In this document: piece by piece, positions 7,079-16,151 of the stretch
Layout of the letters: each line of letters opens with the position of its first letter
Numbering within the stretch: position 1 is the stretch's first letter
Source: Flavobacterium sp. CECT 9288
GTDB lineage: Bacteria > Bacteroidota > Bacteroidia > Flavobacteriales > Flavobacteriaceae
Assembly (NCBI RefSeq): GCF_918731615.1
Contig: NZ_OU957226.1
Location: 744,001-808,000 of the forward strand
Reading direction: 5' to 3'
Length of the DNA stretch: 64,000 nucleotides
The notes under the pieces: generated by a model
Told to the model about the DNA's origin: nothing
The model's input: the letters and a program-made list of their open reading frames with translations, nothing else
The model's database searches: none
Translations under genes and position numbers: made by a program

Positions 7079-8061
7079 TAATCTAAATTAAAAGTTGGTC
7101 CGAAAACACGTTTCCATTCTTGAATAGTGTCTCCTTTACTATTTTTTGATTCGGCAATATTTAAGGTATCAAAGGCATCTTCAGCTTCTTCAATAATTTC
7201 ATTCCATTTGTTTTTGTCGAGACGTTTCACAATATTGTTCTCTTTGTTTGTATTATCTGCAATGTAAATAGGTGAGTCATAATTGCCAGGAATTGATTTA
7301 ATTGAATCTTTAAATTCAATTATGGGAAATGACGGATTACTTACGAATTGAAAGAATCGAATTACACCCTCTTCAATACTTTCTTCTATACCATAGTTCT
7401 CATCTAAATAAGCAACAATTAATTCAATTGAAAATGATGATAAACCTGGTTCGTTGTCTGTAGGCTGTAATTCTTTATAATTTTTCCACCATTTTATTGC
7501 TCTAACAATGGAGGTGTAAGACGGATTTTTTTGCCTTTTTTCTAGTGAAAAGCTTAATTGTTTACTGATACTAGTTATGTATTTTTTTCCACCGCGTCGA
7601 CTTGGTTGCCAAACATATTCGGCTAAATCTTCTAATGAAACTACAGGAACAATGTCAACTTGTAACCCTGTTCCACTAAAGGAAATTGTTATTGATTTTG
7701 TATTACCTTTAGCATCAACATCTCTCTGAATATCCTTCTGTGGATATATACTTTCCAAATAAGAAACGATGTAATCATATAATTTGGGTAGATCATTATG
7801 AATTTCTTTATCTCCAGCAATAAAGAGTACCAAATCTATATCAATAGGGTTTTCTCCAGTAGCTTTTAAAATTGTATGCTTCTTCCAAGAACCAGCAATA
7901 ATATACTTTTGAACTTTTAACCCGTGGCTCTCATCCTCTGCAATTTTTTTTTCTAATTTTTGTTTTAAATTATTGATTTGATCTCTGTATTTACCCATAT
8001 TTTCAGGCTGCAGTTTGATCTTCTCAATAAAGCTTTGTAAATCTTTATTTGATAACTTCAT
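7078..8061 (-). CDS. cdnC: CBASS CD-NTase (cGAS/DncV-like nucleotidyltransferase)
   Basis: A 327-aa nucleotidyltransferase that makes the cyclic oligonucleotide alarm signal in CBASS. The active-site motif GS (57-58) is followed by DID (74-76), and the third acidic residue lies in LQVDIVPVV (Asp136). A WQPSRRGGKK loop near 151-160 is typical of the clade. Pairing with HORMA and TRIP13 genes makes clade C (or D) most likely; the symbol is given on that basis and is less certain than the family. The cyclic product cannot be read from sequence. It is the first gene of a tight five-gene operon. Confidence 0.87.
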   Translation of the reverse strand: MKLSNKDLQSFIEKIKLQPENMGKYRDQINNLKQKLEKKIAEDESHGLKVQKYIIAGSWKKHTILKATGENPIDIDLVLFIAGDKEIHNDLPKLYDYIVSYLESIYPQKDIQRDVDAKGNTKSITISFSGTGLQVDIVPVVSLEDLAEYVWQPSRRGGKKYITSISKQLSFSLEKRQKNPSYTSIVRAIKWWKNYKELQPTDNEPGLSSFSIELIVAYLDENYGIEESIEEGVIRFFQFVSNPSFPIIEFKDSIKSIPGNYDSPIYIADNTNKENNIVKRLDKNKWNEIIEEAEDAFDTLNIAESKNSKGDTIQEWKRVFGPTFNLD

Positions 8062-8355
8062 AATTTTAGTTTCGATACATCTTTATATATCAAACAGTTG
8101 CCCAATTATCGAAACAAGACTTTTTGTCAGTTCGAAGTTTTTTGATCGACAACAAATCAAAAGCTATCATTAACAAAGCGACGTTCTTTTGCTTCTTTTC
8201 TTTGGTCGCAGATGTGAAAAGAAAAGAAGTTTGCTAAAAGCAAAAATGGGATAATGAATATCCCACGAAAATTTCTCGCAACTTGTTTGGCGAAAATAGG
8301 GAAATGGAAGAATGAAATGGAAGATTTTTGCCAAAGTGGTTGCACCTTATTAGAT
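8062..8355. other. Non-coding gap between CBASS cargo and PRTRC module
   Basis: No gene is supported here; the short ORFs lack family features. The CBASS promoter should lie close to 8062-8160 (minus strand), but I see no clean TAnnTTTG box. A small hairpin TGGGATA/TATCCCA sits at 8247-8265. Composition changes here from the very AT-rich CBASS operon to the more balanced PRTRC genes, so this is a likely cargo junction. Confidence 0.5.
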
Positions 8356-8415
8356 GCAAAAATGCGTTTCCGACCGTAGCGAGGAATTGCATTTTTGCCA
8401 CCCGATTTTTCGGGT
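8356..8415 (-). terminator. Hairpin pair at the end of the PRTRC operon
   Basis: Two perfect hairpins follow the ThiF stop codon on the minus strand: ACCCGA/TCGGGT with a TTTT loop (8400-8415) and GCAAAAATGC/GCATTTTTGC (8356-8365 with 8389-8398) around a 23-base loop. There is no long T run, so this is a probable terminator or mRNA-stabilising structure. Confidence 0.5.
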
Positions 8416-9215
8416 CAGGCGACTTTTATCGGGTGGGTGCGGAAGTCTTTCAGATTATGAAAAAATCCTCTGTATTGTGTCATTCCATAACGGAACAAGT
8501 TCCAAAGCAAAGAACAACCTATTTGTGCCAATGACGAATTAATAAATAAATCCTGTTTTTCCAATGCTTCAGCTAAACTGCAACTTGGTGTGTCGTCCTG
8601 CTCTTCAGACTGTTTTAAAAGTTCGCCAAATTCATCAGTAACCAATGGCAGGCTTGCCACCGTTTCGAATCTCTCTGAATTGGGCTGTTGGATAGTTCCT
8701 ATTGTAGATAGTACAACTTGTCCTGTATGTTGGCTATTGCCAAAATCTAACCAATACCGTGGGCGATTTGAATAGGCTTTACCGTTGTTTAAAATTTTTA
8801 AAATGTCTGCAATCTCAAATCTTGCTTTTACGCTGTCCACACAAGAAATATAAATACTTGCTCCTGCATTTTCGGGCAATTTATCTAAACGGTCTTTTTC
8901 AAGTTTTACTGTTTCAGCTTTCCAATTTGTACCCGAAAATCGGTTGGCTCGGTTTATCAATGCAACGGATTTGTACAGTCCAATTTCACATTCTGCGAAA
9001 CGCTGTCTTCCTAAATTGGCATTCGTAATTACATCATCATCCCAAAGGCGGATTTGTAAACCTGCGTGTCCCAACTCAATTAAACTGTGGTTCATTTCCA
9101 TCAAGGCTGTTAAAACCTTTGAACCTGTGCCTCCTGCACCAATTAAATTTACTAAAATCGGATTGGTCGGATTGATTAAATCACTATCTGTAAAATGTAC
9201 ATTCGTTTTCATCAC
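8415..9215 (-). CDS. PRTRC system ThiF family protein
   Basis: A 266-aa protein with a ThiF/E1-like adenylation fold. The nucleotide-binding loop reads VNLIGAGGTGSKVL (residues 22-35) and is followed by the acidic RLWDDDVITNANLGRQRF segment typical of E1-like enzymes. PRTRC (ParB-related, ThiF-related cassette) proteins are a conserved set on plasmids and mobile elements whose joint function is unknown. It overlaps the protein B gene by four bases and is last in the operon. The usual catalytic Cys of E1 enzymes cannot be assigned with confidence. Confidence 0.85.
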   Translation of the reverse strand: MMKTNVHFTDSDLINPTNPILVNLIGAGGTGSKVLTALMEMNHSLIELGHAGLQIRLWDDDVITNANLGRQRFAECEIGLYKSVALINRANRFSGTNWKAETVKLEKDRLDKLPENAGASIYISCVDSVKARFEIADILKILNNGKAYSNRPRYWLDFGNSQHTGQVVLSTIGTIQQPNSERFETVASLPLVTDEFGELLKQSEEQDDTPSCSLAEALEKQDLFINSSLAQIGCSLLWNLFRYGMTQYRGFFHNLKDFRTHPIKVA

Positions 9216-9934
9216 AATAGATTTTTGAGTGTTTTGTTATTTGGTTTCAGTACCTCTTTCGGGAAGGCTTTATCTGTACCAATGAGGTCTTTCCAGATGG
9301 TTACACAATTTCCATTGATTGTATTGTATTCGCCTAATAAGTGACTGAAATAGCTATTAAAAAAATAACTTTCCCACGCTTTTATAAATTCTTCCACGGA
9401 AGCCGAATTTTGAATATCAATATTTACCGTTCCCATACAAACGTTGCCGTTTTCATACACATTGAAAAATGGTGCATAATGCAAAAGCGTTTTTTCTGTG
9501 GGTCTTCTATCGCTTGACAAAGCAAATACTGAAAGGCTGTTTTTATTGGCAAACCAAAGCATTGGCGGTACTTGCGCTTTTCCACTTGGAATGCCCAAAC
9601 CATCTACAAAATACAGTTGCCTGTGCTGTGCTTTCGTGTACCAAAGTACCGTGCCTTTTTCGCTCGGATTGATTTGTAAAATGTTGGTCGGCAAAATTCC
9701 TTTAGGTTTTAAAAAAGCTTTTTTAATTTCTTCATCCGTCTGTAATGACTTCGCCAATACATTGGCTTCTTTTACCGTCAAAGGATGTGCATTGATAGGG
9801 TTGCCGTTCCTGTCCATATCAAAATGCTCTACATACACATCTGAATTTGTCCCTTTGGTTTCATAGTAAACCAAAGCAGATTTTGGATAATATAAGGTTC
9901 CGAAATTTTCTGTGATGTCGTTTAAATTGTTCAT
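9212..9934 (-). CDS. PRTRC system protein B
   Basis: A 240-aa protein matching PRTRC protein B: the SALVYYETKG start, the central KGTVLWYTKAQHRQLYF and the late NVCMGTVNI and FFNSYFSHL strings are recognisable. The family role is unknown. Overlaps of four bases with both neighbours (protein F candidate upstream, ThiF downstream) show a tightly coupled operon. No membrane segment or signal peptide is seen. Confidence 0.82.
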   Translation of the reverse strand: MNNLNDITENFGTLYYPKSALVYYETKGTNSDVYVEHFDMDRNGNPINAHPLTVKEANVLAKSLQTDEEIKKAFLKPKGILPTNILQINPSEKGTVLWYTKAQHRQLYFVDGLGIPSGKAQVPPMLWFANKNSLSVFALSSDRRPTEKTLLHYAPFFNVYENGNVCMGTVNIDIQNSASVEEFIKAWESYFFNSYFSHLLGEYNTINGNCVTIWKDLIGTDKAFPKEVLKPNNKTLKNLL

Positions 9935-11106
9935 TTTGCTGTCATTTTATATTCATCTAATAAACCGCATAAATCGTTCAGTATCGGAAACAAGCGGTTC
10001 TCAAAATCAAGATTACTCGCTATTATTTCGCTTCCGTCAAAGTGTTTGCTAATGGTGGGCTCTGCCATTGCTCCGTACTCATTAAATTCATTGTTAATGC
10101 AATCCGAAAGACTTTCATATAACCAACCTTTGGCATCTGCTACAAATGAAATGTACTTTTCCATTCCAATCACTTCATTGTCGTAATCATCATCATAAAG
10201 TTTTTGTTCGGAAAGGGGTGCGTTTCTAAAAATACTTATTGTTGGATATTCCGTAAAAAGTTCAAAAACTTTACAAGCTACTTGACAACATTCTTGGTCA
10301 AATTCATCAAGGCTTTTGAAGTTGTTCAAACGCTGTTCAAATAATTCTAAATTGATACGGTTGAATAGTTTCTTTTCTATTTTGTCGCCAATTTGTTCGG
10401 CTTGCCTTAACTCACTTTTGTAGCTTTCCGTTTCGTCCGTTTCATCGTCTTGTTCCACCCAATCGGTCATCATTTCATACATCCAAAATAGGTAGCTATT
10501 TTCTTGTCTGTAATACGGAATATCAGCAATGTGATACAGATAACTGCATACGGAAATCAATAATTGAGCGGTCTTTTTACGTCTTTTGTCGTTGAGCATT
10601 TTAAAGAGCGGAACAATAGGAATAAAATACAGGGTTGTTCTTGTATCGTACCGTTCCTCGCTAACAAAAAAGGTTTTCTTACTATCTTGTACCAATTGCA
10701 AACTATCCCAATTTAAATTGCTGCGTTTTAACTTGGTTTCTATATCCCACATCGCCAAAGATATATTGTAGGGATAGCCATAAATTTTTGTTTGCATTGG
10801 TTCAATACTGTAATGTTCTGCAAGTTTGGAAAGGGATTGATAAAAATACCTCTCCGTTTTTGCTGTTTCCTTACAAGCCTGTACGCATTGTTGCGTTTTC
10901 AGTTTAGGCAGGAATACCGACTTTAGAAAACCATTGGCAACATCGCTATTGGTACGGCTTTCCTCTTGTCTTTCTGCACTTCGCTTGCATCTTTTGGTCT
11001 TTGCATCCATTGTGCGAACTCGCCCAATTGTCGATGCAATTGCTTTTGTCTTTTCTGTTCGGGTATGCTGATAATTCCCGATATGATATTTGGTTGCATA
11101 ATTCAT
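9931..11106 (-). CDS. PRTRC-locus protein, probably protein F
   Basis: A 391-aa soluble protein with no motif that I can name. It sits exactly where PRTRC protein F is expected, between C and B, and has a length compatible with that family. The first 55 residues are unusually basic (KTKRCKRSAERQEESR), and the rest is helical and acidic, with conserved-looking YFIPIVPLFKML. The call is mainly positional. The start could lie later, since the basic stretch looks less conserved than the rest. Confidence 0.55.
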   Translation of the reverse strand: MNYATKYHIGNYQHTRTEKTKAIASTIGRVRTMDAKTKRCKRSAERQEESRTNSDVANGFLKSVFLPKLKTQQCVQACKETAKTERYFYQSLSKLAEHYSIEPMQTKIYGYPYNISLAMWDIETKLKRSNLNWDSLQLVQDSKKTFFVSEERYDTRTTLYFIPIVPLFKMLNDKRRKKTAQLLISVCSYLYHIADIPYYRQENSYLFWMYEMMTDWVEQDDETDETESYKSELRQAEQIGDKIEKKLFNRINLELFEQRLNNFKSLDEFDQECCQVACKVFELFTEYPTISIFRNAPLSEQKLYDDDYDNEVIGMEKYISFVADAKGWLYESLSDCINNEFNEYGAMAEPTISKHFDGSEIIASNLDFENRLFPILNDLCGLLDEYKMTAK

Positions 11107-11123
11107 TTTTTTACAATTTTGGT

Positions 11124-11342
11124 TTACCCTTTTGTACCCATTACGCTTTCAAATTTGTACTCAACTGCATCGTCTTTTATTTGCGGTGCAGATATTTTTG
11201 CCGTTGTCAAAATAGGGTACATATTAGCGTAAAAGTTCATTACGGCTTCCACGCTCCAATGTGGTTTTGGGTCGGTCAGTCTAATTTCCTGTCCTTTATC
11301 TTTGAGTATAAAAACTCGCTCTAATTGCGTTGCTAATAACAT
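11124..11342 (-). CDS. PRTRC system protein C
   Basis: A 72-aa protein with the compact PRTRC-C pattern: RVFILKDKGQEIRLTDP, then WSVEAVMNFYANMYPILTTA and a C-terminal FESVMGTKG. Family members are about this length. It lies 17 bases after protein E and 17 before the protein F candidate, all on the minus strand. Its biochemical role is unknown. Confidence 0.85.
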   Translation of the reverse strand: MLLATQLERVFILKDKGQEIRLTDPKPHWSVEAVMNFYANMYPILTTAKISAPQIKDDAVEYKFESVMGTKG

Positions 11343-11359
11343 AAATCTGATTTTTTGGG

Positions 11360-11968
11360 TTAATACTCTTGTTCTTCTTCGTCCGTTTCATCAGCAGGAT
11401 AATCTAGTGTAACTTCTTCCTCTTGTTGTAGTTTGGATTTTTCTTCCATTGCTCCAAAAAGGCTCGGTGTTGCAAACTTGTCAGACAATGCGTTTTTACG
11501 TTTACGTATCTCGTCCGCTTTTTCGGGAAACTCTGTTATCTCGGGTACTTTCATCCACGCTTCACGGAATTTGCCCTCTTTTTCGAGTTCGTCCGCCTTT
11601 GCCATTCCGTCTTTAAATTTCTTGTCTTTGGCTTCCTGTTCTTTCTTCTGTTTGTCGGCTTTTTCTTTCTCCATAGCCGATTGTTTTTTAACTTCTTCTA
11701 ATTGTTTTAGAAATTTTTCCATATCCACCATTAAACCCGAAACGGTTTGGATAGGTGCGGTTATCTGCTCAAAAAATCCATCGTCAAACTCTTGGGGCGT
11801 TGCATTAAATGTTAGTGGAGGAATTAGGTTTTTGGCTTTATCTCCGCATTGTTCGTTGTTGAGGATAACCGAAACAATTAGGTTATTTTCTGCTCCTTTT
11901 GAAATGTTCAGTTTTAATACTCCTGTAAAGTCCAACTGTGCTATCTGATTGAAAAAATTAGTATTCAT
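11360..11968 (-). CDS. PRTRC system protein E
   Basis: A 203-aa protein when started at the ATG at 11968 (MNTNFFNQIAQL). The open frame extends further upstream, but only from a TTG, and the first 23 codons do not look like the family. The N-terminal half carries the PRTRC-E pattern (LKLNISKGAENNLIVSVIL, then IPPLTFNATPQEFD), followed by a long Lys/Glu-rich coiled coil (about 85-140) and an acidic tail ending in EEQEY. Function is unknown. Confidence 0.82.
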   Translation of the reverse strand: MNTNFFNQIAQLDFTGVLKLNISKGAENNLIVSVILNNEQCGDKAKNLIPPLTFNATPQEFDDGFFEQITAPIQTVSGLMVDMEKFLKQLEEVKKQSAMEKEKADKQKKEQEAKDKKFKDGMAKADELEKEGKFREAWMKVPEITEFPEKADEIRKRKNALSDKFATPSLFGAMEEKSKLQQEEEVTLDYPADETDEEEQEY

Positions 11969-11979
11969 TGCTGTAAAAT

Positions 11980-12174
11980 TTAAGATGTTATTAACTGCGT
12001 TTTGATTGCTCTTAGTTTTTCGTACATATCTGACCAATAGGTTTTTTGTCTTTTGTCAAACTCCGAAAAATTGCTGTCCTCGTGGTTATATTCTTTGTAT
12101 CGCCTTGTTATTTTTATAGCTTCCTTTAAATCTGTTATTTCGATTTGGCAACCATTTATATCTGTTATTTTCAT
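11980..12174 (-). CDS. Small hypothetical protein in the PRTRC operon
   Basis: A 64-aa protein, started at the ATG at 12174 (MKITDINGCQIEITD); the longer frame begins at GTG and is less likely. It opens with a short beta pattern and continues with charged helices. I do not recognise a family. It lies between the DUF932 gene and protein E on the same strand, with 11 bases to the protein E start, so it is probably expressed with them. Confidence 0.55.
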   Translation of the reverse strand: MKITDINGCQIEITDLKEAIKITRRYKEYNHEDSNFSEFDKRQKTYWSDMYEKLRAIKTQLITS

Positions 12175-12224
12175 AGTTGTTTTATAGTAGGCTACCACCG
12201 ATTAAGACGGTAGCCTATGGTTAT

Positions 12225-13298
12225 TTAATTAAGGTTTAAGATTTCCGCACCGTCCATTGCAAAGGCAGTACACAATTCAAATGCTTTCTGTGATTTGAGT
12301 TGAGCTGTTCCACCCAATACAATGCTCTGCAACTTGGCTTCATCATTTTTGTAATTGCGTACATTCTGATAGTAGCCTGTAACGGCATTGTATGCTCCGA
12401 ACAATGTGCCTTTTGTGGTGTCCATTTGTTGCGTGTCGCTTATCATCGCATAAGAAAAAGCATCGTCAACGGTGTTTTTAAATAAGGTTGAAATTTCATC
12501 TTCTGCACCTTTTTTAATTAACTCAAGCGTTTCTTTATTCGGGCAAAGTGCCAATTGGATTAGCTTTCTTACTTCTCGGTCTGTTACTCTTACGCTTGCC
12601 CACTCATTAAAAATATTCTCTAATTGGTTGCTCAAAGTGTTCGCCAGTCCCATAATTTTATGGGCGTTTTCGATACGTTGTTTTGCTCCCGAAGTATGTT
12701 TAATACGAACTACATTGGTCATACTGCGTAGCGAAGCGTTCAGCGTATTTTGGCAAACAATTCTGACAGGTGTAAATGCGGCTGTGATACTACCGCTACC
12801 ATCGTGCGAAGTAGTTAAGAAAATGTACTTTTCTGTTATGTCATCGCCGTTTCCAACACGGATATAGTCGGGCAATTTAGCTGTGATAAATATGCGCTCT
12901 CCGTTGCCTAACGCTCCTGCGGTTTCGTACAAAATACCCTCGCCACCGCCCACAATCGCATCAAAGAAATTAAAGGCTTCACGATTTTGTACTATGTGGT
13001 AATCTTTCCCCACCACGCCCAATACTGTATTGTTATCGGTGCGTATGTTGGCGAAATAGTTTGGTACTTCCAATTCACTACTGCCTATCTCTATGCCGTT
13101 TGCCGTTTCGATAATACCCGAACCTTTTGTAAATAGTGGGGATTTTACGACTTCGTAATCTAATCCTGCGTGTTTTATAGCTTCCTCGCTTGTTGGGTAT
13201 TGCTCTACGATTTGCCCTAAACCGTGCCACGCTTTTTGTTGAACGCTAAAGAATGAATAACGTCCTGTTCTCTCGTTGAAATTGATATTATGTGCCAT
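12225..13298 (-). CDS. DUF932 domain protein (phage/plasmid-like)
   Basis: A 357-aa protein of the DUF932 (phage/plasmid-like TIGR03299) family. The start MAHNINFN, the early AWHGLGQIVE (residues 24-33) and the central RIVCQNTLNASL (about 181-192) are diagnostic. Members are common on plasmids, phages and conjugative elements, but the function is unknown. It stands 44 bases after the SSB gene on the same strand, as is usual in PRTRC-carrying Bacteroidota elements. Confidence 0.87.
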   Translation of the reverse strand: MAHNINFNERTGRYSFFSVQQKAWHGLGQIVEQYPTSEEAIKHAGLDYEVVKSPLFTKGSGIIETANGIEIGSSELEVPNYFANIRTDNNTVLGVVGKDYHIVQNREAFNFFDAIVGGGEGILYETAGALGNGERIFITAKLPDYIRVGNGDDITEKYIFLTTSHDGSGSITAAFTPVRIVCQNTLNASLRSMTNVVRIKHTSGAKQRIENAHKIMGLANTLSNQLENIFNEWASVRVTDREVRKLIQLALCPNKETLELIKKGAEDEISTLFKNTVDDAFSYAMISDTQQMDTTKGTLFGAYNAVTGYYQNVRNYKNDEAKLQSIVLGGTAQLKSQKAFELCTAFAMDGAEILNLN

Positions 13299-13342
13299 AA
13301 TGCTTAAAATTTATAGTTTGAAAAATGATTAAATACTCGTTG

Positions 13343-13735
13343 TTAAAATGGGAGGTCGTCTTCCGTACCTTGTTTTGTAGTTTTGTTACTTTCAGTTTGC
13401 GCAGTAGCTTGTACGGTATCAGTTTTTCTACTGCCTCCGTGTAATTTGATTTGTGAGGTATGAAAATTCAGTCCTGCTCTTAATTCTCCGTCATTCCCTG
13501 TCCACGCTCTTGTACTTACTCTTCCCGATAGTTCTACCAAAGTGCCTTTTGTGAGTAGCAAAGCTACGTTTGGGCTTATCCAATAGGAGCAGTCGAAATA
13601 GGTCGTCTGTTCTATGCGTTCGCCCTGTTTGTTACGGTAGCTGTCGTTGATTGCTACTGAAAAGTTTACTACTTGTTTTTGATGTGACGTTGTGCGTACT
13701 TCCGCATCTCTCGTCAATCGTCCTGTGATGTTCAT
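13343..13735 (-). CDS. ssb: Single-stranded DNA-binding protein
   Basis: A 130-aa SSB with one OB fold. It has the family start NITGRLTRDAEVRTT, the FSVAINDSYRNKQGE strand-loop and the FDCSYW and VELSGRVSTRAW strands. The C-terminus ends EDDLPF, the acidic tip that recruits replication and repair proteins. It likely coats single-stranded element DNA during transfer and is separate from a chromosomal SSB. It is the first gene of the minus-strand DUF932/PRTRC group. Confidence 0.9.
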   Translation of the reverse strand: MNITGRLTRDAEVRTTSHQKQVVNFSVAINDSYRNKQGERIEQTTYFDCSYWISPNVALLLTKGTLVELSGRVSTRAWTGNDGELRAGLNFHTSQIKLHGGSRKTDTVQATAQTESNKTTKQGTEDDLPF

Positions 13736-14336
13736 GATTTCTACTTTTTTGAGTTATTATTTTTTTTTTAATTTATTCGGTAATGAGAGGAGGTGCTGAA
13801 GTTTCGTTTCTCTTTTCCCATTTCTAATGCTGTATTTTTTCATTTCTGACATTTTTTTTATTCGTCTAAAGAGCCGGAGTATGCTTTGTTTCGTTTCACG
13901 AGCATAAAAGGTTCGTGTTTAGCAACAACAAGGTTTTGACAAAAAATACGACCCGAATGGGTGGAGATTTTTTGACAAACCCGCAGGGCTTGACCTTGAT
14001 GTTGCGTTAAGAACACGGAAATACCTTTGCTCTTGAAATGGGACAAAACAGCATACTGGCTCTTGGATAAAAACCTGTGTGGAAGCCAATGGAAAAGGCA
14101 TTAAGAAATGGTCTATGTGATTACAAAACCAGCATTTATCTGGCAGAATTTTAACCATTTTTAAGTTATTTGTGGCTATGAAAGCCACCAAAAGGATATT
14201 GGAAAATATTGCTTGGGATTTGCCCTGGATTTTCCGATATTTTTTTCAGTATATCCAATCAAAGCTCTTTTATGCGAAGAGGTTGGGGAAAGGAAATAAA
14301 TGTGCTTTGGGGATAAAAAGTGTGGGGCATAAAAAA
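13736..14336. other. Non-coding stretch between SSB and integrase genes
   Basis: About 600 bases with no gene I can support. The frames present on both strands are short, poor in family features and disagree with one another. The position, between ssb and the integrase, makes an unidentified regulatory or replication/transfer site possible, but I see no clear iterons or nick-site motif. Confidence 0.4.
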
Positions 14337-14356
14337 GCAGGATCGTTAAATCCTGC
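14337..14356 (-). terminator. Integrase terminator
   Basis: GCAGGAT and ATCCTGC pair around a six-base loop. Read on the minus strand it ends in a T run (six T), 24 bases after the integrase stop codon. Confidence 0.8.
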
Positions 14357-14380
14357 TTACTATTATCGTTATTCTAAATA

Positions 14381-15631
14381 TCAAATGGTTTCAATAAAGG
14401 CTTCTTCCATTGCCTTAAATTTATGCGATATTAAATCCATTTCTTTACTAATCTTCTGACTGGTTATCTTGGCATAAATCTGTGTAGTTGAAATATTTTT
14501 ATGACCCATCATCTTGCTGAGACTTTCAAGAGGTACACCTTCAGTTAAAAACATAGTGCCAAAAGTATGCCTTGCTGTATGAAAAGTTACTTTTTGCTCT
14601 GTAATAATCTCAACTTCCTGAATTAATTTATCAATATAACTATTGCAAATCTTATTGGTTGGGACAGGGAAAATAAAATCGTTTCGGGTAATACCTGCAT
14701 ATTTTCCGATTAATCGCTTAGGAATTTCCATTAATCTCACATTTGAAGCAACATCAGATTTTTGCCTACGGCTTATAATCCATTCATGGCCATCAAAGAA
14801 AGATTGGATATTGCTCTTCTTTAGTTTTTTGATATCAATATAAGCTAATCCAGTGAAGCAACTAAAAATGAAAAGATCTTTAATAAGCTCATATTTTTCT
14901 TTTGTAGGTGTATGGAAAAGAAGGGTTTCTACATGTTCTTTTAATAAATAGCTTCGATCATTTTCTTTCATAGAAATCTCATAGTCTTCAAATGGATTTC
15001 TTCTGATAAGTCCATTCTTGATTGCAATTTCTGCCACGCGATATAAGGGCATTGTATAAACCCAAACAGTATTATGCGTACAGCCTTTATCCACCCGCAA
15101 AAACAAATCAAATTCTCTAATAAAGTCACACGTCAATTCTCTAAATGCCATATCATCTCTATAATACCGGCAAGTGATAAATTCCTTGAGGTGATTAAAG
15201 ACAATTTTATACTTGTAATACGTGCTTTGTGAGCGTTCTCCTTTAGAAACCATTTTTTCGAAATCTTCATTATTTTTCTTGAAGACTTTTAGCAGAGAGT
15301 CTTCCATGACACCAACCCCCAAAAAAGAAAGTTTTACTTTTTGTGAAGTTGCAAAGCCTTCATCTTTGAGCATCTCATCATAAATCTTATTGATGCGTAC
15401 CCGGATTTTATCCAATTTCTGGTTGGTGCTTAATGCCAGGCTACTCTTGCCCAATACACGGCCGTGTTTTAAATCCCAACTATTGGGATCAATTTCTAGT
15501 TTAGTTCCAAATGTTTTAGGCGTTCCGTCGATGGTAATCCGCCCCATAACTGGTACATTACCGTTCTTTTTTGGTTCATTCTTCTTCAAGTAAAGCAATA
15601 ACTTGAAGGTGGATCTTTTCACTGTCTCCAT
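14381..15631 (-). CDS. int: Tyrosine integrase of the IntDOT type
   Basis: A 416-aa tyrosine recombinase that would integrate and excise the element. An N-terminal arm-binding part (1-100) and a core-binding SAM-like domain (about 115-215) precede the catalytic domain (about 225-400). Catalytic candidates are Lys291 (SRRQKSD), His351 and Arg354 (HTARH), His377 (GHKN) and the nucleophile Tyr386 (TTQIYAK). The usual first catalytic Arg in the TGLR motif is Ala263 (FTGLAYID), as in several Bacteroidota IntDOT relatives. The gene points inward from the element end, where its attachment site should be. Confidence 0.88.
   Translation of the reverse strand: METVKRSTFKLLLYLKKNEPKKNGNVPVMGRITIDGTPKTFGTKLEIDPNSWDLKHGRVLGKSSLALSTNQKLDKIRVRINKIYDEMLKDEGFATSQKVKLSFLGVGVMEDSLLKVFKKNNEDFEKMVSKGERSQSTYYKYKIVFNHLKEFITCRYYRDDMAFRELTCDFIREFDLFLRVDKGCTHNTVWVYTMPLYRVAEIAIKNGLIRRNPFEDYEISMKENDRSYLLKEHVETLLFHTPTKEKYELIKDLFIFSCFTGLAYIDIKKLKKSNIQSFFDGHEWIISRRQKSDVASNVRLMEIPKRLIGKYAGITRNDFIFPVPTNKICNSYIDKLIQEVEIITEQKVTFHTARHTFGTMFLTEGVPLESLSKMMGHKNISTTQIYAKITSQKISKEMDLISHKFKAMEEAFIETI

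Positions 15632-16151
<520 letters not shown>

Noticed and set aside
8157..8542. Short ORFs around the ThiF 3' end
   Set aside because: They run through strong hairpins or antisense to the ThiF gene and show no protein features.
11360..12037. Longer form of PRTRC protein E
   Set aside because: The extra 23 codons start at TTG and overlap the small gene upstream; the ATG at 11968 fits the family start.
13858..14459. Several short ORFs on both strands between ssb and int
   Set aside because: They overlap one another, have unlikely amino-acid makeup and match no family that I know.
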